40,684 nucleotides of DNA from Candidatus Pseudolachnospira avium (GTDB lineage Bacteria > Bacillota > Clostridia > Lachnospirales > Lachnospiraceae). Within the stretch, counting starts at the first letter, position 1; each line of letters begins with the position of its first letter. The position numbers were made by a program, and so were the translations under genes. This document shows positions 32,839 through 39,732 of this stretch, piece by piece. The stretch is taken from contig CAJFTW010000146.1 of NCBI GenBank assembly GCA_904420025.1, positions 1 through 40,684 of the forward strand. The letters run 5' to 3'. The notes beneath the pieces were generated by a model. That model saw only the letters and a list, made by a program, of their open reading frames with translations, was not told where the DNA came from and made no database searches.

Positions 32839-33084
32839 AGTTTTCGTAATCTTGCAATTTTCATCGCCAGTTCAAGCGTAGGGTTGTACCTATACTCTCT
32901 TACCAAAAAATATGTTCCAATCGACAAAATAAGCACGACAGCGATCACAGAAGCTATTACTGTCCGCAAGAGCCTATTCGGTTCCCGGTATTCTTCATCT
33001 CCGGCAACCATTTTTCGTTTCATAGCCATCTCCGAAAAGCCTTGGACACTGAATGTTTCTGTCCATTTCGTCCATCGCCTTCAT
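32836..33084 (-). pseudogene. Remnant of a small single-span membrane protein
   Basis: This AT-richer segment on the minus strand has GGGAGG before an ATG at 33084 (MKAMDEMDRNIQ), which stops after 29 codons. A second frame carries on from MAMKRKMVAGDEEYREPNRL at 33029 with a clear membrane span (LRTVIASVIAVVLILSIGTYF) and a basic tail, then runs into unrelated sequence at about 32836. A frameshift near 33040 and a truncated 3' end would explain this. The original family was not recognised. Confidence 0.4.
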
Positions 33085-33180
33085 ATCCTTTACCTCCCGT
33101 AGTTTACGGAAATTGATATTTTGGGGTGCCACTGAAATTAATTTTGGAAAACAATAAGAGATAAGTATTGGAGATTTCAT

Positions 33181-33318
33181 CTCTGGCGCGCCAAAAACGT
33201 TACCGTTCGCAACAGCGTTGTGAAAGGCGAATATTTAGCCTGGTACTGTGAGAATGTAACCTTTGAAAACTGTAAAATCATCGGCACACAGCCCCTGTGC
33301 TACTGCAAGGGATTGAAG
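33181..33318 (+). pseudogene. DUF3737 protein fragment
   Basis: The plus strand reads LWRAKNVTVRNSVVKGEYLAW, then YCENVTFENCKIIGTQPLCYCK, matching from memory the right-handed-helix repeats of DUF3737 proteins. The piece has no proper start: it begins after a different sequence at 33180 and after about 46 codons goes into nonhomologous sequence. A DUF3737 gene was probably here and has decayed, or a fragment was inserted. Confidence 0.6.
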
Positions 33319-33370
33319 TGGGAGCAGAAGTTCCGGCGCCGAAAGGGGAACGGATTTCCCCGATTCGGTC

Positions 33371-33414
33371 TTGACAAACTGTGTATGAGAGTATATACTG
33401 TGAATACAGTATAT
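33371..33414 (+). promoter_or_regulatory. Promoter and operator of the GntR-ABC operon
   Basis: A perfect TTGACA (33371-33376) and TATACT (33394-33399) are 17 bases apart. The perfect dyad ATATACTGT-GAAT-ACAGTATAT (33393-33414) covers the -10 box, as for autorepression by a YtrA-type GntR protein. Confidence 0.82.
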
Positions 33415-33445
33415 ATACAGTAAGTTCAATACTCCGGAGGAAACC

Positions 33446-33826
33446 ATGAACATTTTGATCAGCAATGCCAGCGGGAAACCGATCTATGAACAGATCACAT
33501 CGCAGATCAAGGCGATGATCCTGAGTGGGGAGCTGGAGGCGGGGGCGGCACTGCCCTCCATCCGGCTGCTGGCCAAAGAGCTTCGCATCAGTGTGATTAC
33601 CACCAAGCGGGCCTACGAGGAATTGGAGCGGGACGGCTTTATTGTCACCGCCCCGGGGAAGGGCAGCTTTGTGGCAGAGAAAAACCTGGATTTTGTGCGG
33701 GAAGAACGGCTGCGGCAGGCGGAGGAGCACCTGCAGAAGGCGGTGTCCTGCGCCCGCTCGGTGGGTATGACCGAAGAGGAGCTCCAGGCGATTCTCCACG
33801 TTTTCTATGAGGAGGGAATGCAATGA
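33446..33826 (+). CDS. GntR-family (YtrA-type) transcriptional repressor
   Basis: 126 residues: a GntR winged helix (GKPIYEQITSQIKAMILSGEL, LPSIRLLAKELRISVITTKRAYEELERDGFI) with a short helical C-terminal part only, the YtrA subfamily, which usually controls adjacent ABC-2 transporter genes. It starts with CCGGAGG before ATG and overlaps the ATPase gene by 4 bp. A 22-bp palindrome over its promoter suggests self-repression and release under some envelope or antibiotic stress; the inducer is unknown. Confidence 0.92.
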   Translation: MNILISNASGKPIYEQITSQIKAMILSGELEAGAALPSIRLLAKELRISVITTKRAYEELERDGFIVTAPGKGSFVAEKNLDFVREERLRQAEEHLQKAVSCARSVGMTEEELQAILHVFYEEGMQ

Positions 33827-34680
33827 GAGCGGCAGTTTCCTGTCGGAATGTAACCAAGCGGTATCCGGGCTTCACCCTTTCCAACCTGAACCTGGAAATC
33901 CCGGAGGGAACCATTGTGGGATTTGTAGGGGAAAACGGGGCGGGAAAGTCCACCACCATCAAGGCTATGCTGAACCTGGTGCGGCCGGATGAGGGGGAGA
34001 TTACGGTGCTGGGGGAGGACAGCCGTTCTCTGTCCCGGGAGGCCCGGGAGCAGATTGGCGTGGTCTTTGACGGCTGCCATCTGCCCCAGGAGCTTTCCGC
34101 CTGCCAGGTGGAGCAGGTGTTTCGGCGGATTTACCGGCGCTGGGACGGGGAGGCCTTCCGGCGCCTGGCCCAACGGTTTTCCCTGCCGGAGGGGAAGCGG
34201 GTCAAGGAGTATTCCCGGGGCATGCAGATGAAGCTGGCCATTGCCTGCGCCCTGGCCCACCACCCCCGGCTGCTTCTTTTGGACGAGGCCACTTCCGGCC
34301 TGGACCCTATGGTGCGGGATGAGATTCTGGACCTGTTCCTGGACTTTTTGCAGGATGAGCACCACGCTATTTTCCTGTCATCCCACATCATCAGCGATAT
34401 TGAGAAGGCGGCGGACTATGTGGCCTTCCTCCACCAGGGAAAGCTGCTTTTCATGGAGGAGAAGGACCGGCTGCGGGAGCAGTACGGCCTGGCGGCCTGC
34501 GGGGAGGGGGATCTGGAGCGCCTGCCGGAGGGGCTGGTGGCGGGAAAGCGGACCAGTGCCTTCAGCACCACCGTCCTGGTCCGGGACCGGCAGCAGGCGG
34601 AGCGGATTCTGCGGCGGCCGGTGGATCCGGCGCCCATGGAGGAGATTCTTCTGTATCTGAGCAAAGGGGGAGAACAATGA
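33823..34680 (+). CDS. ABC transporter ATP-binding protein (ABC-2 system)
   Basis: 285 residues. Walker A GENGAGKSTT, Q-loop replaced by a GVVFDGCHLPQELSA region, signature EYSRGMQMKLAIACAL, Walker B LLLLDEATSGLDP and switch His SSHIISD. The divergent signature (SRGMQ) is usual in YtrA-controlled and lantibiotic/bacitracin-type ATPases. It is coupled to the GntR gene and overlaps the permease gene by 4 bp, giving a three-gene regulator-ATPase-permease operon. Confidence 0.92.
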   Translation: MRAAVSCRNVTKRYPGFTLSNLNLEIPEGTIVGFVGENGAGKSTTIKAMLNLVRPDEGEITVLGEDSRSLSREAREQIGVVFDGCHLPQELSACQVEQVFRRIYRRWDGEAFRRLAQRFSLPEGKRVKEYSRGMQMKLAIACALAHHPRLLLLDEATSGLDPMVRDEILDLFLDFLQDEHHAIFLSSHIISDIEKAADYVAFLHQGKLLFMEEKDRLREQYGLAACGEGDLERLPEGLVAGKRTSAFSTTVLVRDRQQAERILRRPVDPAPMEEILLYLSKGGEQ

Positions 34681-35321
34681 AGGGACTGCTGTTGAAGGAT
34701 TTTTACAATATCGCCCGGTCCGGGCGGCTGTATCTGGCCATGCTGCTGATCTACGGGGTGCTGTCCTACGCCAACGGGGGTGCCCTCATGCTGACCATGG
34801 TGGCGGTGCTGTTTGCCATGATGCTGCCCATGTCGGCCATCGGCTACGATGAGAAGGACCGGTGGGAGCCGCTGTGCCTGACGCTGCCGGTGGCGCCGGC
34901 GGTGATGGTGCTGGAGAAGTATGTGCTGGCAATCCTCTGCTGCATTCTGGGGATTGCCCTGGGCGGCGGGGTTGGCTGGATTCTGGGGCAGCTGGGGGGA
35001 ACCGGGGATATGGCCGGCTATCCGGCTACCGTGGCGGCTGCCATGGCGGTGTCGTTGGCCTACAATGCCGTGACCCTTCCGGTGAATCTGCGGCTGGGGG
35101 TGGAGCGGGGCCGTATTGTCTGCATTCTGGTGCTGATGATTCCTTTTCTGGGGATCCTGATGCTGGAACGCCAGGGGATCCTGGAAAACGCCCGGATTGC
35201 CCAGGCGGCTGCCTGGCTCACCAGCGGCGCGGGAATACTGGCGGCAGCCGCTGCGTTGGCACTGCTGCTGGTGGTATCCTTTTTGGCGAGCCTGCGGCTT
35301 TACCGAAGGAAAGAGTGGTAG
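34677..35321 (+). CDS. ABC-2 type permease
   Basis: A 214-residue membrane protein with about six segments: LKDFYNIARSGRLYLAMLL at the start, MLTMVAVLFAMMLPMSAIGYDEKDRWEPL, then paired spans near 75-100 and 110-130, and a final AGILAAAAALALLLVVSFLASLRLY. The YDEKDRWE..CLTLPV segment is typical of the ABC-2 permease partner of YtrA-type regulators. The substrate is unknown. Confidence 0.88.
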   Translation: MKGLLLKDFYNIARSGRLYLAMLLIYGVLSYANGGALMLTMVAVLFAMMLPMSAIGYDEKDRWEPLCLTLPVAPAVMVLEKYVLAILCCILGIALGGGVGWILGQLGGTGDMAGYPATVAAAMAVSLAYNAVTLPVNLRLGVERGRIVCILVLMIPFLGILMLERQGILENARIAQAAAWLTSGAGILAAAAALALLLVVSFLASLRLYRRKEW

Positions 35322-35534
35322 GCGGAATAGCTGCCGCTGGAATAATAGGTGCCTTCTTCGGCAACAGGAGAACGAAAGGTGAAGGCATTCTATCGTTTTT
35401 TTCTGCCGTTATTCTAACACAGCCGGCGAATCTCGGACAGTGGCTGCAGCCGTGTGACAAAAACTGTGACGGAAAAACAGGAAAAAATGGCACAGCCATT
35501 GTGGGGGCCGCCCCGCCAAATCTGGGAAGAGGAT
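35322..35534 (+). other. Intergenic region after the ABC-2 operon
   Basis: No gene is recognised. TGCCTTC (from 35350) and GAAGGCA (near 35381) could form a stem, with a T run at about 35396-35402, a weak terminator candidate. The rest is GC-rich, with short inverted pieces such as CACA-GCCAT-TGTG. Confidence 0.35.
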
Positions 35535-35565
35535 GGTATAATGTCCGCAGAGCGGACATTATACC
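35535..35565. repeat. Perfect 14-bp inverted repeat with promoter-like core
   Basis: GGTATAATGTCCGC (35535-35548), AGA, GCGGACATTATACC (35552-35565). Each arm holds TATAAT or its complement, so the site could be a promoter or operator in both directions, or an RNA hairpin. A related, imperfect copy is at 35654-35679. Confidence 0.75.
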
Positions 35566-35653
35566 GGCGCCGGTGCGGGTCCGACCGAAGGGAGGACAGT
35601 TTCTTATCCGCACCGTGTGCATCCCCCGGAGGGATAGCATGTGCAGGGCACAT

Positions 35654-35679
35654 GGTACAATGGCCGCAGGAAGGACATC
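35654..35679. repeat. Degenerate copy of the 35535-35565 repeat
   Basis: GGTACAATGGCCGCAG (35654-35669) matches the left arm of the first repeat at most positions, and GGACATC follows, resembling the right arm. It lies 119 bp further on and about 45 bp before the kinase start. TACAAT could act as a -10 box for the kinase gene. Confidence 0.5.
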
Positions 35680-35723
35680 TTCCGTAAGATACGGCAGAGG
35701 AAAATCGAAGGAGAGAGAAAGGT

Positions 35724-37907
35724 ATGATTGACATCCATCATCTTTGCCCTGGCTGCATGGGCCGCTGGGAGGATACGGAAAACCCCTGTCCCCGCTGTGG
35801 CTTTTCCTGGGAAAGGGTGTCCGGGGAAGGAAGGGAACTTCCTCCGTTTACCATCCTGGCGGGCCGCTACCTGCTGGGAAGAAAGGTTGGGGCAGGCGGT
35901 TTTGGTATTACGTATATTGCCATGGACCTGGAGCGGGAGGAAACGGTGGCAGTCAAGGAATTCTTTCCGGTGGGCCTGGCGGAGCGGAAGGGGGACAACG
36001 TGGAAGCCCTGCCGGGGGAAGAGGGGAAGGACTTCCGGAGTGCCCTGCGCAGCTTTCAGAAAGAGGCAGAGCTGCTGTCCCGGTTTTCGGAGGTGGAGGG
36101 AATCGTCCGTTACCGGGACACCGTGCAGGAAAATCAGACGGCCTACCTGGTCATGGATTATGTGGAAGGCATCAACCTGAAGCAGCAGATGCGGCAGATG
36201 GAAAAACCGTTTTCCCAGGCGGAAGCGCTGCGGCTGATGGTCCCCATTCTGCTGGCGGTGGATACCATGCACCGGGGCGGGGTCCTGCACCGGGACATCA
36301 GCCCGGAGAACCTGATCCGGAAGCCGGACGGAACCCTGACGCTGATTGATTTTGGAGCGGCCCGGGAGTATGCGGTGGATGAGGAGGAGAACCTGACCGT
36401 TATCCTGAAGCGGGGCTATGCGCCGGATGAGCAGTATCACTACGGGAGCCGCCAGGGGCCCTGGACGGATCTGTATGCCTGCTGCGCGGTGCTGTACCAG
36501 ATGGTCAGCGGCATCCGGCCGCAGGATGCGTCTGACCGAAGAAAAAAAGATGAGCTGCTGCCGCTGGATGCGGTGGAAGGCGTGGAGGTAACGGAGGCCT
36601 TTGCCAGAGCCATTGAAAAGGGGATGACCATCTACGCCACGGAGAGGTATTCCTCCATTGAGCTGCTGCTGGCGGATCTGGCTCCGGAAAGGATGCCGCA
36701 GGTAAGCGCCCCGGCCCCGGCACCGGAGCCACCGGAAGCCCCGGAAGAGAGCCATCGGCCGGAATCTCCGGAAGAGAGCCATCAGCCGGAAGCCCCGGAA
36801 AGCCCGGAAGCTCCGGAAGGCAGCACCCCGGCACCGGCAGGGGGAAAGCGGCCGTTCCGAGCCGGCATACTCCTTCTGGCAGCAGGGGGGATCGTGCTGG
36901 CCGTTTCCCTCTTTGCCGCCCTTGGCGGTTCGGAGGGAGCAGCCCCTGCCGCAGGCTCCCGGGAGGAGAGCGAGGAAGCTTCCCGGCTTGCCTCTGCCTT
37001 GCCGGAGGAATCCACACGGGAGAACGAAACGACTGTCTATGCGCCGGAGGTACCGGATGTCCGCCGGTTGAGCCTGGAGGAGGCGCGGCAGCTTCTGGAG
37101 CCGGATTTTTCGGTGGAAGTCCAGTTTGCGGCGGATGATTCCGCCGGGCATGGACAGGTGATTTCCCAGAGCCTAGCGCCGGGGGAGACGGTTGTGGAGG
37201 GCACGGAGATTACGCTGACGGTGGCGCTGGCGGATCTGGCCGGAATGGATATGGACACTGCGGAGCAAGCGCTGACGGAGCTGGGCCTGGAGGCTTCCGT
37301 GGAGCATCGGTATTCCACGGAGGTGGAGGAAGGCTGCGTGATGGAGTTCCGCCTGGAAGGGGAGCAGGCCGTTCTGGTAGTTAGTGACGGGCCGGAAATT
37401 GTCCAGGTCCCCGATGTCCGCGGGCTGACCGAGGAGGAGGCGCAGCAGGCGGCAGCCGATTTGGGGCTGACGGCAATCCTCCGGAACGATCAGAAATTCT
37501 ACAGCGAGTATAGCAGGGGGCTGGTGGCGTACCAGCAGCCGGACCCGGGGACAGAGATGGAGGCTGGCTCCTACTTTCTCTATGATACCAGTGCGGGAGT
37601 CCCCTCCCGGGGCAGCGAGACGCTGGAAGCCAGCACCACCTCGGTGACGCTTTCGAGAGGCGGGGATTCCGTGGCGGTGACGTTTTATACCGATGTCACC
37701 GGCGGCTGTGTCTGTTACACGCCGGCGGGCATTGACGCCCAGATGGGAGACTGGTACGAAGGCCAGCCCTTCCAGATTTATCTCAGCGCGTCGGAAGAAG
37801 CGGCCAGCGGCATGACGCATGTATACATTTACACCGGGAAACAGTCCCAGGGCACCGATGTGGTGGTGGATTATGTCAACATCCAGTGCACGGTGGTAGA
37901 TGGATGA
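35724..37907 (+). CDS. Membrane Ser/Thr protein kinase with zinc ribbon and PASTA repeats
   Basis: 727 residues. Order: a zinc ribbon (CPGC 8-11, CPRC 22-25); a Hanks kinase domain about 48-320 with GAGGFG 56-61, Lys78 in VAVKEF, HRDISPENL at 189-197 and DFG 209-211; a Pro/Glu/Ser-rich linker with repeated EESH.PE units (about 330-370); one membrane span (380-400); then PASTA repeats about 441-501, 502-557 (degenerate) and 558-625; and an Ig-like C-terminal domain (630-727) with a Cys pair (CVCY). It resembles PknB/PrkC receptor kinases that sense cell-wall fragments, but the zinc ribbon and the C-terminal domain differ from the classical form. No phosphatase gene (prpC) lies next to it. Confidence 0.92.
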   Translation: MIDIHHLCPGCMGRWEDTENPCPRCGFSWERVSGEGRELPPFTILAGRYLLGRKVGAGGFGITYIAMDLEREETVAVKEFFPVGLAERKGDNVEALPGEEGKDFRSALRSFQKEAELLSRFSEVEGIVRYRDTVQENQTAYLVMDYVEGINLKQQMRQMEKPFSQAEALRLMVPILLAVDTMHRGGVLHRDISPENLIRKPDGTLTLIDFGAAREYAVDEEENLTVILKRGYAPDEQYHYGSRQGPWTDLYACCAVLYQMVSGIRPQDASDRRKKDELLPLDAVEGVEVTEAFARAIEKGMTIYATERYSSIELLLADLAPERMPQVSAPAPAPEPPEAPEESHRPESPEESHQPEAPESPEAPEGSTPAPAGGKRPFRAGILLLAAGGIVLAVSLFAALGGSEGAAPAAGSREESEEASRLASALPEESTRENETTVYAPEVPDVRRLSLEEARQLLEPDFSVEVQFAADDSAGHGQVISQSLAPGETVVEGTEITLTVALADLAGMDMDTAEQALTELGLEASVEHRYSTEVEEGCVMEFRLEGEQAVLVVSDGPEIVQVPDVRGLTEEEAQQAAADLGLTAILRNDQKFYSEYSRGLVAYQQPDPGTEMEAGSYFLYDTSAGVPSRGSETLEASTTSVTLSRGGDSVAVTFYTDVTGGCVCYTPAGIDAQMGDWYEGQPFQIYLSASEEAASGMTHVYIYTGKQSQGTDVVVDYVNIQCTVVDG

Positions 37908-37948
37908 AAGGAAAAAGGAATGCCACCCACCCCGGTGGTGAATCGGCA

Positions 37949-37984
37949 GGCTGCGGGCAGAGAAAATTCTGTCCGCAGCCTTTC
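37949..37984 (+). terminator. Intrinsic terminator after the kinase gene
   Basis: GGCTGCGG (37949-37956) pairs with CCGCAGCC (37973-37980), with an inner partly paired GCAGA/TTCTGT, followed by TTTCATAT. The T run is short, but the position directly after the gene supports it. Confidence 0.75.
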
Positions 37985-37989
37985 ATATA

Positions 37990-38007
37990 TATATGGATTC
38001 CCATATA
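37990..38007. repeat. Short palindrome in AT-rich spacer
   Basis: TATATGG-ATTC-CCATATA forms 7-bp arms. It lies in an AT-rich spacer between the kinase terminator and a probable regulator remnant, and it may be an old operator. Confidence 0.4.
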
Positions 38008-38093
38008 GCGGAATACGATTTTCTAATAACAATTCTATTTTTGATTGATTTTCTGACAATTCTCTGCTACTGTATAATACAAGTTGGTATTAA

Positions 38094-38225
38094 CGCTTCC
38101 GAAACCTTGCCCTGGGTGATTTCCATTATACTTTGATTCTGCTGGAGCGGGAACGGCAGAAGCGGCCGCCGCTGGTGGAGCAGTATATCCGCCTGCTGAA
38201 AGAGGAGCTGGAGACGATTGGATAG
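38094..38225 (+). pseudogene. Remnant of a regulator C-terminus (LysR-like)
   Basis: The frame reads RFRNLALGDFHYTLILLERE, then RQKRPPLVEQYIRLLKEELETIG and a stop at 38223. There is no start codon after the preceding stop at 38091. The ending LV.QYI.LLKEEL resembles the last helix of LysR-type regulators. A strong terminator follows at 38251, as after an intact gene. Identification is by pattern only. Confidence 0.45.
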
Positions 38226-38250
38226 GCATAAGCCTGGCGGACCGCACAGC

Positions 38251-38294
38251 AAAAGGAGCCGAATGGCACACACAAGTGCTGGCTCCTTTTTGTT
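38251..38294 (+). terminator. Strong intrinsic terminator
   Basis: AAAAGGAGCC (38251-38260) pairs with GGCTCCTTTT (38281-38290), with an inner GGCAC/GTGCT stem, followed by TGTTTT. It is the original terminator of the remnant gene upstream. Confidence 0.88.
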
Positions 38295-38471
38295 TTGATG
38301 GAAATTTTACAAAAACAGAAATTCTGCCACATACCAGATGTGTCGCGGTTTTTACAAAGAGTTAACGGAACCATGATTTTTGTTTTACCCGGTGCCGGTA
38401 TCATCGAAACGCTGAGGCCATTCCAGGTGGGAAGACGGAAGGCCAGCAGAATTCTTCAGGGGAGTCGCAAC

Positions 38472-39677
38472 ATGTTCCACAGAGTTTGGGAAAAAGGGAA
38501 ACAGGAGCTTCACGCAGGGAAAAAGTGGGTGAAGCAGCCGAGCAATAGGCTGCGCCTGCTGGTGATGGGAGTCATCCTGGCAGGCTTGATCTGCGCGGCG
38601 GTTTGGGTGAACCGGCCGCTGGAGGGGGAGGCGCCCACCAGCGCCAGCCAGATGGCCTATGAAAAGGCTACGGTGACGGCGGTACTGGCGGATGACGCGG
38701 TGCCGGACTATGCGGGCGCGGAGGGCCGCCGGGTGGGGACCCAGGAGCTGGAGATCCGGATCGAGTCCGGTTCCCACAAAGACGAGATCATGAGCCTCAC
38801 CAATTATATGAGCGCGCTGTTCAATGTGGACCTGGAGGAAGGGGATTCCATTATCGTCCGGATCCTGACGGATGAGGACGGCGCTTACTATGCCTCTCTG
38901 TTCAACTATAACCGGGGCAGGGTGCTGGGGGCCTTCGTGCTGCTGTTCTTTGTGCTGCTGGCCGTCCTGGGCGGCAAAAAGGGGATCGGTGCCCTGCTGG
39001 GGCTGCTGTTTACCCTGGCCTGCCTCTGGTTTATTCTGATCCCCTGCCTGATTCGGGGCGTCCCGGCCATTGCGGTGACCGTGGGGATTGTGGCGGTGAC
39101 GGCGGCGGGAGCCCTGATCCTGCTCAACGGATTTTCACAGAAAACCCTGTGTTCCATTTTGGGCTGTGTCATCGGTGTGGTGGTGGCTGGCGCCATTGCG
39201 GCGGCGGTGGGCAGCCTGGCGCCTATAAACGGCTTCAACATGTCGGAGGCGGAAAACCTGATCCTCTACGGGGCGGACAAGGGCTTGAAGGTCAGCGGGC
39301 TGCTGGTGTGCGGCGTACTGATTTCTGCCCTGGGTGCGGTGATGGATGTGGCCCTGGGCATTGCATCTTCCGTCTGGGAGCTGCGGCAGCAGAACCCGGC
39401 CCTTTCCGCCGGAAAGCTGTTCCGCTCCGGTATGCACATTGGGCGGGACGCTATGGGGACCATGGCCAACACCCTGATTCTGGCCTTCGCCGGCTCCTCC
39501 CTGAATATGCTGATCCTGGTGCAGACCTATGACATACCGTTCCGGCAGCTGGTGAATACGGATTACATCTGTATTGAGGTCCTCCAGAGTATTGCCGGCT
39601 CCATGGGCATTTTGCTGACGGTGCCGATTGTTGCGTTCATCAGTGCCAGATTTATGGCACAGAAAAAGAGCGTTTAG
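38472..39677 (+). CDS. YibE/F-family membrane protein
   Basis: 401 residues from ATG 38472 (AGGGGAG upstream). After a basic start there is one membrane span (LRLLVMGVILAGLICAAVW), a soluble extracellular part of about 120 residues, then about seven spans with GRVLGAFVLLFFVLLAVLGGKKG, LYGADKGLKVSGLLVCGVLIS and GALGAVMDVALGIASSVWEL-like sequence, the YibE/F family pattern. The frame is open upstream to 38295, but that part begins at the edge of the terminator and lacks family similarity. The family function is not established; transport is suspected. No other gene is clearly linked to it. Confidence 0.82.
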   Translation: MFHRVWEKGKQELHAGKKWVKQPSNRLRLLVMGVILAGLICAAVWVNRPLEGEAPTSASQMAYEKATVTAVLADDAVPDYAGAEGRRVGTQELEIRIESGSHKDEIMSLTNYMSALFNVDLEEGDSIIVRILTDEDGAYYASLFNYNRGRVLGAFVLLFFVLLAVLGGKKGIGALLGLLFTLACLWFILIPCLIRGVPAIAVTVGIVAVTAAGALILLNGFSQKTLCSILGCVIGVVVAGAIAAAVGSLAPINGFNMSEAENLILYGADKGLKVSGLLVCGVLISALGAVMDVALGIASSVWELRQQNPALSAGKLFRSGMHIGRDAMGTMANTLILAFAGSSLNMLILVQTYDIPFRQLVNTDYICIEVLQSIAGSMGILLTVPIVAFISARFMAQKKSV

Positions 39678-39732
39678 ATAGATGGCAGACAAGTATGTTT
39701 TGTTTAGCATCAAGAAGGAGGAAAAAAGAGGC

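Noticed and set aside
32670-33445. Insertion sequence in the remnant zone
   Set aside because: No transposase fragment, terminal inverted repeats or target-site duplication could be found by eye.
38295-38471. N-terminal extension of the YibE/F protein
   Set aside because: It begins directly after a terminator without a ribosome-binding site and has no family similarity; ATG 38472 has a better site.
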